A stretch of DNA of 64,000 nt, taken from contig JAOPYE010000036.1 in the NCBI GenBank assembly GCA_025964775.1, positions 39,279 through 103,278 on the forward strand, read 5' to 3'. The position numbers and the translations under genes were made by a program. Shown here piece after piece: positions 26,471 to 35,335 of the stretch. The stretch's first letter is position 1. Every line of letters starts with the position of its first letter. A model generated the notes under the pieces. It did not search any database, was not told where the DNA came from, and worked only from the letters and a program-made list of their open reading frames with translations. Source of the DNA: Marmoricola sp. (GTDB lineage: Bacteria > Actinomycetota > Actinomycetes > Propionibacteriales > Nocardioidaceae).

Positions 26471-29400
26471 GTGCACATCCAGTTCCCCGCCGAGCTCCCG
26501 GTCTCGGCACGCCGTGAGGACATCGCTGCGGCGATCCGCGATCACCAGGTCGTGATCGTCGCCGGGGAGACCGGGTCCGGCAAGACCACCCAGCTGCCGA
26601 AGATCTGCCTGGCCCTCGGCCGAGGGGGAGGCGGGCCGGGCGGCAAGCTGATCGGGCACACCCAGCCCCGGCGGATCGCTGCCCGCACTGTGGCCGAGCG
26701 CATCGCCGACGAGCTCGGGACGGAGCTGGGCGACGTCGTCGGCTACCAGGTCCGGTTCACCGACCGGACCTCGGCTGCCGGACGGATCAAGGTGATGACC
26801 GACGGGATCCTGCTGGCCGAGCTCCAGGGCGACCGCCGGCTCGAGCGCTACGACACGCTGATCATCGACGAGGCCCACGAGCGCAGTCTGAACATCGACT
26901 TCATCCTCGGGTACCTCAAGCGCCTGCTGCCGCAGCGTCCCGAGCTGAAGGTGATCATCACCTCGGCGACGATCGACCCCGAACGGTTCTCGAAGCACTT
27001 CTCCGACGCGCCGATCATCGAGGTCTCGGGCCGGACCTACCCGGTCGAGGTCCGTTACCGCCCGCTGGTCGCCGTTCCCGAGGAAGACGAGGACGGCGAG
27101 GTCGTGGTCCGCGACCAGACCGAGGCGATCCTCGCCGCGGTCGACGAGCTGCGCGCCGAGATCGACGGCGACATCCTGGTCTTCCTGCCCGGCGAACGCG
27201 AGATCCGGGACACCGCCGATGCTCTCGAACGCCGGTCGCTCGGTCCGCGGGGCTTCGACGTCGTCCCGCTGTACTCGCGGCTCTCGGCGGCCGAGCAGCA
27301 CCGGGTCTTCGAGCAGCACGGCCGCCGACGGGTGGTCTTGGCCACGAACGTCGCCGAGACCTCGCTGACGGTGCCCGGCATCACGGCGGTGATCGACACC
27401 GGGGTGGCGCGGATCAGCCGGTACTCGGTGCGCACGAAGGTCCAGCGCCTGCCGATCGAGCCGATCAGTCAGGCGTCCGCCAGCCAGCGCTCGGGCCGGT
27501 GCGGGCGGGTCGAGGCGGGAATCGCCATCCGCCTGTACTCCGAGGAGGACTTTGCTGCTCGGCCTGAGTTCACCGAGCCCGAGATCCTCCGCACCACCCT
27601 GGCCAGCGTGATCCTGCAGATGACCTCGCTCGGTCTCGGGGAGGTGGGCCGCTTCCCGTTCGTCGAACCGCCGGACGCGCGCAACGTCCGTGCGGGGACG
27701 ATGCAGCTGCTCGAGCTCGGCGCCCTCGTGGCCGGCAAGGACGGCAGGGACGGGCTACGGCTGACGAAGGTCGGACGATCGCTCGCCCGGCTGCCGATCG
27801 ATCCCCAGCTGGGCCGGATGCTGCTGGAGGCCGACCGGCTGGGGTGCCTGCGCGAGGTGCTGGTGATCACCTCGGCGCTGTCGATCCAGGATCCGCGCGA
27901 ACGTCCGGTCGATCAGCAGGCACGTGCCGACGAGCTGCACGCGAGGTTCCGCGACACGCGCTCCGACTTCATGGCGTGGCTGAACCTCTGGGACCACCTG
28001 CGTGCCCAGCAGTCGGAACTCGGTTCGAGCGCGTTCCGGCGGATGTGTCGTGCCGAGCACCTCAACTACCTCCGGGTGCGGGAGTGGCAGGAGTTCGAGA
28101 GCCAGCTGCGCCAGGTGGCCAAGCAGGTCGGGCTCAAGCCGACGGCCCGGACCGCGGCCCGCGCCGCCGAGGACACGATCCACCAGGCCCTGCTCGCCGG
28201 CCTGCTCTCCCACATCGGCCAGCGTGATCCTGACCGGCGTGACTACCTCGGTGCCCGTGGGGCCAGGTTCTCGATCTTCCCGGGCTCGGGCCTGTTCAAG
28301 AAGCAGCCGGACTTCGTGATCGCCGCCGAGCTCGTCGAGACCTCGAAGCTCTGGGGACGCCAGTGTGCGGCCGTCGATCCGTTGTGGGTCGAGCGCGCAG
28401 CGGCGCACCTGGTCACCCGCACCTGGTCGGAGCCGCACTGGTCGAAGAAGCGTGCCGCCGTGATGGCGCGCGAGCGGGTCACCCTGTACGGCGTTCCGCT
28501 GGTCGTCGACCGTCTGGTCAACTACGGCGCCGAGGACTCCGAGCTCGCCCGGGAGCTGTTCATCCGGCACGCCCTGGTCTACGGCGAGTGGCACACCCGG
28601 CACCAGTTCTTCGCGACGAACCGGGCGCTGCTCGAGCAGGCCGAGGAGCTCGAGCACCGGGCCCGCCGGCGCGACCTCGTGGTGGATGAGCACACCCTGT
28701 TCGACTTCTACGACTCGGTGGTGCCGGCCGGCATCGTCTCGGGCGCCCACTTCGACGCGTGGTGGAAGGTCGAGCGGCGCGAACGGCCCGATCTGCTCAC
28801 GTTCGATCCGGCGATGCTGGTGCACGACACCGCCGGCGAGATCGATCCCGGTGACTTCCCGGACGCGTGGCGCGAAGGCTCTCTCGAGCTCCCGCTGGAG
28901 TACCACTTCGAGCCCGGGTCATCGGCCGACGGGCTGCGGATCGACGTCCCGCTGGCGACCCTGAACCATCTCGGCTCGCGAGCGTTCAGCTGGCACGTAC
29001 CCGGCGCGCGGGAGGAGCTGGTGATCGCGTTGCTCCGCTCACTGCCCAAACAGCTGCGCGTGAACGTCGTCCCAGCGCCCAACGTGGCCAGGTCCTTCCT
29101 GGCCGCCGTACCGCCGGGCGAGGAGTCGCTGACCGATGCCCTCGCCCGCTACCTGCGCGCCGTCAAGGGCGACGTCGTAACGCCCGACGCCAGGGACTGG
29201 AGCAAGGTCGCGGGTCACCTCAAGCCGACGTTCCGGATCCTCGACGAGAACGGGGCCGTCCTCGCCGAGGGCAAGGACCTGGACGCGCTGAAGCGACCGC
29301 TCCGGGCTTCCTTCGAGGCCGCCGTGGCGGGCGCCGCTCGCGAATCCGGTCTGGAGGCGACCGGTCAGCGCTCCTGGTCTTTCGGGACGCTCGAGCGCTC

Positions 29401-30211
29401 GTTCACCCAGGTCCGTGCGGGACACGAGGTGCGCGGTTTCCCCGGGCTGCTCGACGAAGGTGACACCGTGGGGCTACGGGTCTGGGCCACCGAGGACGAA
29501 CAGCTCTCCCGCCACGCTGCGGGTCTGCGGCGGCTGCTGGCGCTCAACACGACCGGCCCGGACCTGACCGACGGGCTCGACAACGCCAGGAAGCTCACGT
29601 TGGCCGCCTCGTCGTACCCGACCGCGAAAGCCCTCCTCGCCGATTGCACCCTCGCCGCGCTGGGCGATCTCGTCGCCTCCGAGGATCCGGTCGGGGTCTG
29701 GAGCGAGGCAGCCTTCGCCGCCCTGCTGGAGCGGTCCAGGCGCGAGCTTGCCGAACGATCCCGGGTGATCCGCGACCAGGTCGTCCGCGTCCTGTCCGAC
29801 TCCGTCGCGGTCGACCGGCTCCTGCACGGGCGCGTCGACCTCGCGGTCCTCCCGTCGATGAACGACATGCGCCAGCACCTCGGTCGGCTCACCGCACCGG
29901 GTTTCGTGGCCACCGCGGGCAGCGGGCACCTGCGGGACTACCCGCGCTACCTCGCAGCCCTGACCGAGCGGCACCGCCGCCTGGCCACAGGTCCCCGGAG
30001 CGACCTGGAGCGGATGGGCCGGGTCGCCGAGTTCCAGGACGGGCTGGACCAGCGGATCGGGGCCCTGGCCGACGGCCGACCACCGGGGGCTGCTCTGGTC
30101 CGGCTCGGCTGGCTGGTGGAGGAGTACCGGGTGTCGCTGTGGGCCCAGCACCTCGGGACCAGCGAACCGGTCTCGGACGTCCGGCTGCGCGCCGCGATGA
30201 AGCAGGCCTAG
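26471..30211 (+). CDS. hrpA: ATP-dependent RNA helicase HrpA (DEAH box)
   Basis: 1246 residues, near the usual ~1300. Walker A GETGSGKTT at 32-40, DEAH box IIDEAHERS near 133, SATID motif III, motif V/VI TNVAETSLTVPG and QRSGRCGR near 300-340, followed by the HA2/OB domains and the long C-terminal DUF3418 region of HrpA. The role is in mRNA processing and in resolving stalled ribosomes (E. coli HrpA). GTG 26471 is the first start after the hairpin at 26411. No neighbour suggests an operon. Confidence 0.92.
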   Translation: MHIQFPAELPVSARREDIAAAIRDHQVVIVAGETGSGKTTQLPKICLALGRGGGGPGGKLIGHTQPRRIAARTVAERIADELGTELGDVVGYQVRFTDRTSAAGRIKVMTDGILLAELQGDRRLERYDTLIIDEAHERSLNIDFILGYLKRLLPQRPELKVIITSATIDPERFSKHFSDAPIIEVSGRTYPVEVRYRPLVAVPEEDEDGEVVVRDQTEAILAAVDELRAEIDGDILVFLPGEREIRDTADALERRSLGPRGFDVVPLYSRLSAAEQHRVFEQHGRRRVVLATNVAETSLTVPGITAVIDTGVARISRYSVRTKVQRLPIEPISQASASQRSGRCGRVEAGIAIRLYSEEDFAARPEFTEPEILRTTLASVILQMTSLGLGEVGRFPFVEPPDARNVRAGTMQLLELGALVAGKDGRDGLRLTKVGRSLARLPIDPQLGRMLLEADRLGCLREVLVITSALSIQDPRERPVDQQARADELHARFRDTRSDFMAWLNLWDHLRAQQSELGSSAFRRMCRAEHLNYLRVREWQEFESQLRQVAKQVGLKPTARTAARAAEDTIHQALLAGLLSHIGQRDPDRRDYLGARGARFSIFPGSGLFKKQPDFVIAAELVETSKLWGRQCAAVDPLWVERAAAHLVTRTWSEPHWSKKRAAVMARERVTLYGVPLVVDRLVNYGAEDSELARELFIRHALVYGEWHTRHQFFATNRALLEQAEELEHRARRRDLVVDEHTLFDFYDSVVPAGIVSGAHFDAWWKVERRERPDLLTFDPAMLVHDTAGEIDPGDFPDAWREGSLELPLEYHFEPGSSADGLRIDVPLATLNHLGSRAFSWHVPGAREELVIALLRSLPKQLRVNVVPAPNVARSFLAAVPPGEESLTDALARYLRAVKGDVVTPDARDWSKVAGHLKPTFRILDENGAVLAEGKDLDALKRPLRASFEAAVAGAARESGLEATGQRSWSFGTLERSFTQVRAGHEVRGFPGLLDEGDTVGLRVWATEDEQLSRHAAGLRRLLALNTTGPDLTDGLDNARKLTLAASSYPTAKALLADCTLAALGDLVASEDPVGVWSEAAFAALLERSRRELAERSRVIRDQVVRVLSDSVAVDRLLHGRVDLAVLPSMNDMRQHLGRLTAPGFVATAGSGHLRDYPRYLAALTERHRRLATGPRSDLERMGRVAEFQDGLDQRIGALADGRPPGAALVRLGWLVEEYRVSLWAQHLGTSEPVSDVRLRAAMKQA

Positions 30212-30262
30212 GTTTCGACCCGCCGTCGCGGATTCGCAAGCTCAGCCGCGGGCTCGCTCAAC
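30211..30262. repeat. REP-like repeat, copy C
   Basis: Directly after the hrpA stop: GGTTTCGAC at one end and GCTCAACC at the other, with a GC-rich inverted middle. Same layout (TTTCGA... CTCAACC) as copy D, but diverged. Confidence 0.4.
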
Positions 30263-30294
30263 CTCCTCGCGTCGTGCCCCCTGGTTCCTCGGGG

Positions 30295-30723
30295 TCACGG
30301 CTCGGACAGGGGAAGGTACGGCCGTGCCGCGGCGAGGACCTCGTCGAAGATCTCCCGGGGAAGAGCCGCGGCCTCGCGTCGCACGTCGTACGCGCTGAGG
30401 TCCAGCACCCTGTTCAGGCGCACCTCGCTGGGCCGGCGCTGCCGGTCCCAGTCTCCCGTCCCGACATCCATCCAGAGCCGGCCGGCACGCGCCTCCTGGC
30501 GTTCGTCGCGGTCGTGGTCCTTGCTGGTCAGGGGCAGCGCGACGATCCGGCCGCCACCCACGGCGAGCACCAGGACAGGGCGGTCCTTGCCGCGCGTCGG
30601 ATCCTCCTCGTACGGGACCCAGGTCCAGACGACCTCGCCCGGATCGGGTCGACCGTTGTGGACCGGTGCGTAGGTCACCTCGAGCTTCGGCTTGCCGCCG
30701 AGCCCAGGGAGTCGGAATGCCAT
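30295..30723 (-). CDS. PemK/MazF-like toxin-family protein
   Basis: 142 residues. GEVVWTWVPYEEDPTRGKDRPVLVLA matches the N-terminal barrel of PemK/MazF endoribonucleases, and RLNRVLDLSAYDVRREAAALP the C-terminal helix region. No antitoxin-like gene lies directly upstream or downstream, so this may be one of the solitary actinobacterial family members and not an active toxin-antitoxin pair. ATG 30723 is 6 nt after TACGGT on the minus strand (30730-30735), implying leaderless expression. Confidence 0.75.
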   Translation of the reverse strand: MAFRLPGLGGKPKLEVTYAPVHNGRPDPGEVVWTWVPYEEDPTRGKDRPVLVLAVGGGRIVALPLTSKDHDRDERQEARAGRLWMDVGTGDWDRQRRPSEVRLNRVLDLSAYDVRREAAALPREIFDEVLAAARPYLPLSEP

Positions 30724-30753
30724 GGCACGACCGTAGCCAATGCCTGAGGAGTG

Positions 30754-30840
30754 GGTGCGCCGGGCCGGGAGCGCCTCACGGCGCGTGGCCGCTCGAAGCG
30801 GCTGTTTCTAGGTCCCGGGGCTGCCACGGCCCGGCGCACC
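30754..30840. other. Multi-hairpin structured intergenic element
   Basis: Outer perfect 13-bp arms GGTGCGCCGGGCC (30754-30766) and its complement (30828-30840) enclose two more perfect hairpins: GCGCC-tcac-GGCGC (30771-30784) and GCCGCT-cga-AGCGGC (30788-30802), then a CCCGGGG-containing segment. It could fold as a multi-branch RNA on either strand. It lies between two minus-strand genes, 14 nt past the stop of the upstream one, so it may be its terminator. Confidence 0.55.
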
Positions 30841-30853
30841 GCAATTCTAACGC

Positions 30854-31477
30854 TCAGCCCAACATTCCGCTGAGTTCCAGCCGTCCTGAGCGTTCGAGTT
30901 GATCAGCCAGGGTCAGGAGCCGTGCCGCCGCGAGGTCGTTGTCGTACGACGATCCGCCTGCCGATTCGTGCTGGGCGCGACCCGCCGCGGCCACCCGCGC
31001 GAACGCCGCAGCCCGGAATAGCGTGTCGGCGAAGTCGCCGACCACGACACCGCCCAGGACTGCATCCACCAGGGCACGGACCTCGGCCGGGCCGGGCGGG
31101 TCCTCGACGCCCGAGATGGCCTCGGCGACCGGGGCGAGCCTGCGGCCGCGGTCGAACTCGAGGGCCGCGGTCTCCGGATCGGCGTACACCCAGGCTCGCA
31201 GCACGTACAACCGCCAGAGCACCCCCGCCAGGCTCTCGGCGGGTGCGCCTGCCCAGAGGTCAGCCAGCGTGTCGAGGCCTTCCGTGTCGGCCAGGTGCAC
31301 GACCCGCGAGACCAGGTCGGCGTCCACCTGGTCGCGGGCGCCGCGGACGAGCGCAGTGGCCGCACGATCGGCGGCCTCCGCCAGCACGGCGGGGTCGGCT
31401 CCGTGCGCCGTCGTCTCGATCGCCTCGAAATGGCCGGAGCCCGGCAACGAGGGGCGGTGGTGTGCCCGATCCGTCAT
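30854..31477 (-). CDS. Conserved Ala-rich helical protein, unknown
   Basis: 207 residues, soluble, mostly predicted helices, with RAWVYADPETAALEFDRGRRLAPVAEAI in the middle. I recognise it as an actinobacterial protein of unknown function but cannot name a family. ATG 31477 is 6 nt after TAGGTT (minus strand, 31484-31489). Its stop is followed by the multi-hairpin element. Confidence 0.75.
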   Translation of the reverse strand: MTDRAHHRPSLPGSGHFEAIETTAHGADPAVLAEAADRAATALVRGARDQVDADLVSRVVHLADTEGLDTLADLWAGAPAESLAGVLWRLYVLRAWVYADPETAALEFDRGRRLAPVAEAISGVEDPPGPAEVRALVDAVLGGVVVGDFADTLFRAAAFARVAAAGRAQHESAGGSSYDNDLAAARLLTLADQLERSGRLELSGMLG

Positions 31478-31516
31478 GGTTTCAACCTACGCCGAACCGG
31501 AAACATCGGCCCGGAT

Positions 31517-32272
31517 TCAGCTGAGTCCGGCGGCTGCGGCCTGCACCATGGCGACCATCGGATCGTGGCCCGCGGGGTAGTGGAAGGCCTGCGTGCCGCG
31601 GTCGATCCGCAGGACGGCGATCCTGGTGCCCGCAGTCACGATGCCGAACGCCTCCGTGCGGCCCTCGTCGCTGCCGGTCGGGGACCAGCTCGCCAGGTAC
31701 CAGGTGCCGGTCGCGGGACCGGCCGGGGCGGCTGTCGTCGTGCCGACCTTGAAGTTCTTGTCGGACTGGTCGGGCGCGGTGCACTTGTCGTGCCAGCTGA
31801 GCAGGACGTGCGCCGCCCGCGCTGCCGTCGCGACGTCGGGGAACTCGGCGATCTGTTCGCCCGCGTTGTCATCGGTGTCCACCGGAGGGAAGTAGGTCCG
31901 CTGGACAACGTGTGTGGCGCCGATGCTTGCCAGGTCGACCTTCGCGCAGACGCCGAACGGATCGGGTCCTGCCGTCCCGGTCTGGCCGTCCTGCCAGTGC
32001 CAGGTCGCGTTCAGTCCCGGTACGGCGCTGGTTGCGAGCAACCGGTCGGTCAGGGTTGCGGGCCTCACCAGGGACCCGGAGTTGGACCCGGTGCTCGTCG
32101 GCGTCGGGTCCGCGGTGATCGTCTCGGCCGGTGTCGTCGTCCGGGTCGGCTGCGGGTCGACGCCCTCGGAGGAAGGGGAGTCGTTCTTCGAAGCGCAGGC
32201 TGCCGTGCCGAGCAGGCACACGAGTGCGATCGCCGCGGCACGGACCAGGGCAGGGGAGTGGGCCGAGAGCAT
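31517..32272 (-). CDS. Putative lipoprotein, unknown
   Basis: 251 residues. Signal peptide with ALVCLLGTAAC, where Cys near residue 26 would be lipidated (the -3 position is Thr, less common). A Thr/Ser/Pro-rich linker to ~65 follows, then a ~180-residue extracytoplasmic domain with three Cys that may pair. It resembles the sensor-like exported domains of actinobacteria, without a kinase here. ATG 32272 is 6 nt after TAGGCT (32279-32284), a hexamer that overlaps the stop codon of the RNase D gene. Confidence 0.7.
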   Translation of the reverse strand: MLSAHSPALVRAAAIALVCLLGTAACASKNDSPSSEGVDPQPTRTTTPAETITADPTPTSTGSNSGSLVRPATLTDRLLATSAVPGLNATWHWQDGQTGTAGPDPFGVCAKVDLASIGATHVVQRTYFPPVDTDDNAGEQIAEFPDVATAARAAHVLLSWHDKCTAPDQSDKNFKVGTTTAAPAGPATGTWYLASWSPTGSDEGRTEAFGIVTAGTRIAVLRIDRGTQAFHYPAGHDPMVAMVQAAAAGLS

Positions 32273-32281
32273 GCACCGAGC

Positions 32282-33607
32282 CTAGGGGGCCTGGGAGCCT
32301 GCGTCGGGCTCGTCGATCGGCGCGTCAACGGGTTCTTCTGCCGGTACCTGAGCGACCGGATGCAGGATCGCGTCGGTGATCAGCGGCGCCATCACCTCGA
32401 CCTGCCAGGCCCGGGCGCCGAGTTCCGCCAGCTCGGCGCTGACGGCGGCCTCCATGTCCTCGTCCGCGACCTTGGGCGGGGTCCAGAGGACGCGGCGCAG
32501 GTAGTCCGGGGTCAGCAGGTTCTCGACCGGCACGTTGCGGTCCTCCGAGAGCGCCGTGACCGCGGCGCGGGCGGTGTTGAGGCGAGCCGCTGCCACCGGG
32601 TCGCGGTCGGCCCAGGAACGCACCTGCGGCGGACCGTCGGACCGGTTCGCGACCGGAGGGAGTTCGTTGTCGGGCAGGGCACGCGCCCGCTTGAGCGCAT
32701 CGACCCAGGTGTCCAGGTAGCGACGGGCACCGCGACCGTGGAACGCCGGCGTGTCCATCAGCAACTTGCCGCTGGTCGGCAGTGCGTTGGCCGCCGCGAT
32801 CATCGCGGAGTCCGGGATCAGCCTGCCGGGAGTGGTGTCCAGCGAGGCCGCGAGCTCGTCGCGCACGATCCAGAGCTCGCGCACGGCCGCCAGGGCACGC
32901 CGTCCCTTGGCTTTGTGGATGCCCGAGGTCCGGCGCCAGGGATCCACCCGCGGCGGGGGGTCGAAGGAGATCAGGTGCTCGAACTCCTGCCGGGCCCACT
33001 CGGCCTTGCCGGTCTCCTCGAGCTCGGCGGCGAGGACGTCGCGCAGCTCGAGGAGCACCTCGACGTCCAGGGCGGCGTACTCGAGCCAGGGCTCGGGAAG
33101 CGGACGCTTGGACCAATCGGCGGCCGAGTGCTCCTTACGCATCGACTTGCCGACGATGACCTCGACCAGGGTGGCCAGGCCGACCCGTGGGTAGCCCAGC
33201 AGGCGCGCGGCGAGCTCGGTGTCGAACAGCGCCGTCGGGACCAGACCGACCTCGCGCAGGCACGGGATGTCCTGGCTGGCTGCGTGCAGGATCCATTCAG
33301 CACCACCGAAGGCCTCGTTCAGCGAGACCAGGTCGTCGAACGCGGTCGGGTCGATCAGGGCGGTGCCGGCGCCTTCGCGGCGAAGCTGGATCAGGTAGGC
33401 GCGGGCGGAGTAGCGGTAACCCGAGGCACGTTCGGCGTCCAGACCGATGGGTCCGCTTCCGGCGGCGACCGCAGCCACCACCTCGGCCAGCGCTTCGGGC
33501 GTCTCGACGATCGGTGGCAGGCCGTCGCGCAGGACCAACAGGGGAGCGGGCGGCGATTCGACCTCGTCGGTGGCACCGGGACTGTTCTCGGTCGTATCCG
33601 CCGCCAT
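32282..33607 (-). CDS. Ribonuclease D-like 3'-5' exonuclease with HRDC domain
   Basis: 441 residues. DEDD exonuclease domain at ~40-210 (GLDAERASGYRYSARAYLIQL, DTELAARLLGYPRVGLATLVE, YAALDVEVLLELRDVL), then an HRDC domain around 240-310. It would trim structured RNA such as tRNA precursors. Its ATG overlaps the stop of the DUF3000 gene (TGATG at 33605-33609), so the two are coupled, a pairing commonly seen in actinobacteria. Confidence 0.88.
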   Translation of the reverse strand: MAADTTENSPGATDEVESPPAPLLVLRDGLPPIVETPEALAEVVAAVAAGSGPIGLDAERASGYRYSARAYLIQLRREGAGTALIDPTAFDDLVSLNEAFGGAEWILHAASQDIPCLREVGLVPTALFDTELAARLLGYPRVGLATLVEVIVGKSMRKEHSAADWSKRPLPEPWLEYAALDVEVLLELRDVLAAELEETGKAEWARQEFEHLISFDPPPRVDPWRRTSGIHKAKGRRALAAVRELWIVRDELAASLDTTPGRLIPDSAMIAAANALPTSGKLLMDTPAFHGRGARRYLDTWVDALKRARALPDNELPPVANRSDGPPQVRSWADRDPVAAARLNTARAAVTALSEDRNVPVENLLTPDYLRRVLWTPPKVADEDMEAAVSAELAELGARAWQVEVMAPLITDAILHPVAQVPAEEPVDAPIDEPDAGSQAP

Positions 33608-34206
33608 CAGTCGCTGCCGCGCTGCCCGCGTCGGCTCGGTATGGTCGCGACACCTTCGGGGACGGGGGGAAGGCCGGCGGCGGTGCAGAGCAGCTCGCCC
33701 CAGGCCTCGACGTGCGCGGTCAGGTCGCCGACCGGGGTCCAGGAGGCACGGATCTCGATCTGGGCGGTGCCCGGCTCGGCCGCCATGCCGCCGAAGCTCT
33801 CGGAGGCGACGCTGGTGACGGTCCCCGACGGCGCGCCGTACTCGGCTCCGTGCGCCTCGAGCGCCTCGGTCAGCCAGGACCAGCCGACCTCGGCCAGCAG
33901 CGGATCGGTGACGAGCTCCGGGTCGATGTCGGCGCGGGCGTAGGCCACGCAGCGGAAGGTCCCGTCCCAGGTGTCGTTGCCGGCAGGGTCGTGCAGCACG
34001 ACGATCCGGCCGGTGCCGACGTCCTCACCGTCCACGGTCACGTCGGCCGAGATGGCCGAGGCGAACGGGGCGATCCGCTGGGGCGCCGGCATCTCTTCGG
34101 TGTAGACCTCGGGACGGAACTTCGCGGCTCGCAACTGGCTGACGGCACGCTCGAACTCGGCCGGGACAGGCGTGGGCTCGATGTGTCGTTCGCGAGGAGC
34201 GGACAT
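33607..34206 (-). CDS. DUF3000 family protein
   Basis: 199 residues matching DUF3000, an actinobacterial family of unknown role. Conserved segments PAEFERAVSQLRAA, RIAPFASAISADV and GWSWLTEALEAHGA are visible. ATG 34206 is 6 nt after TAACCT (minus strand, 34213-34218), indicating a leaderless operon mRNA that also carries the RNase D gene. It is divergent from hemE. Confidence 0.85.
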   Translation of the reverse strand: MSAPRERHIEPTPVPAEFERAVSQLRAAKFRPEVYTEEMPAPQRIAPFASAISADVTVDGEDVGTGRIVVLHDPAGNDTWDGTFRCVAYARADIDPELVTDPLLAEVGWSWLTEALEAHGAEYGAPSGTVTSVASESFGGMAAEPGTAQIEIRASWTPVGDLTAHVEAWGELLCTAAGLPPVPEGVATIPSRRGQRGSD

Positions 34207-34276
34207 GGCCTCAGGTTAAGGCGGATCTCCGGATCCCGCGTCCCCGACTCGCCGCCTGACCTGCGAAGATCGTCCC

Positions 34277-35335
34277 ATGCAGGCCCCCACCACCACGAAC
34301 GCAGCGGACGCTGTTCGCGACTCCGCCTTCCTGCGGGCAGCGCGCGGGGAGCCGGTTCCGCACACTCCTGTCTGGTTCATGCGGCAGGCCGGCCGCTCGC
34401 TTCCCGAGTACCTCAGGATCCGCGAAGGCGTGTCCATGCTCGACTCCTGCATGCAGCCCGACCTGGTCACCGAGATCACCCTCCAGCCGGTACGCCGGTA
34501 CGGCGTCGACGCCGCGATCTTCTTCTCCGACATCGTGCTGCCGCTCAAGGCGATCGGGGTCGACCTCGACATCGTCCCGGGAGTCGGTCCGGTGGTCGCG
34601 AGCCCGGTGCGCACCCTGGCCGATGTCGCCGCCATCCCCGACCTGACCCCCGAGCACGTCCCGTTCATCACCGAGTCGGTCACCCGGCTCGTCGGCGAGC
34701 TCGGCAGCACCCCCTTGATCGGCTTTGCCGGTGCTCCGTTCACGGTGGCGTCCTACCTGGTCGAGGGCGGTCCGTCGAAGGAGCACGCGAAGACCAAGGC
34801 GCTGATGTTCGGCGCGCCGGACGTCTGGGCGGCGCTGATGACCAAGATCGCGGCGATCTCCACGGCGTACCTGGAGGTCCAGGTGGCAGCCGGCGCGAGC
34901 GCGATCCAGCTCTTCGACTCGTGGGCGGGTGCCCTGACCAGGGCCGACTACCAGGCCCAGGTGCTCCCGTACTCCACCGACGTGCTGGGTGCGATCGGTC
35001 GTACCGGCGTCCCGAGGATCCACTTCGGCGTCGGCACCGGCGAGATCCTCGACCTGATGGGCCAGGCAGGCGCCGACGTGGTGGGGGTGGACTGGCGGGT
35101 GTCGCTGGCCGACGGGATCGCGCGCGTCGGCGGCAGATGCGTGCAGGGCAACCTGGACCCCACCCTGGTCTTCGCCCCGACCGAGGTGATGCTCGAACGC
35201 GCCGACCAGGTCCTGGCTGCCGGCCGTGCGGCTCCGGGGCACATCTTCAACCTCGGCCACGGTGTGATCCCGTCGACCGACCCCGACCAGCTCAAGCGAC
35301 TGACCGATCACGTCCACGAGGCCAGCGCGCGCTGA
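34277..35335 (+). CDS. hemE: Uroporphyrinogen decarboxylase HemE
   Basis: 352 residues making coproporphyrinogen III from uroporphyrinogen III. The substrate-binding N-terminal motif WFMRQAGRSLPEY (residues ~34-46), FFSDIVLP and the Gly-rich GFAGAPFTVASY are present. ATG 34277 is preceded at 6 nt by a weak hexamer (GAAGAT). The stop is immediately adjacent, with no gap, to the stop of the convergent lipoprotein gene. With hemY and hemQ nearby, it supplies the coproporphyrin-dependent heme pathway. Confidence 0.95.
   Translation: MQAPTTTNAADAVRDSAFLRAARGEPVPHTPVWFMRQAGRSLPEYLRIREGVSMLDSCMQPDLVTEITLQPVRRYGVDAAIFFSDIVLPLKAIGVDLDIVPGVGPVVASPVRTLADVAAIPDLTPEHVPFITESVTRLVGELGSTPLIGFAGAPFTVASYLVEGGPSKEHAKTKALMFGAPDVWAALMTKIAAISTAYLEVQVAAGASAIQLFDSWAGALTRADYQAQVLPYSTDVLGAIGRTGVPRIHFGVGTGEILDLMGQAGADVVGVDWRVSLADGIARVGGRCVQGNLDPTLVFAPTEVMLERADQVLAAGRAAPGHIFNLGHGVIPSTDPDQLKRLTDHVHEASAR

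Noticed and set aside
31295..33943. 882-residue plus-strand ORF
   Set aside because: Shadow of the minus-strand lipoprotein and RNase D genes; Arg/Gly/Val-rich without domains.
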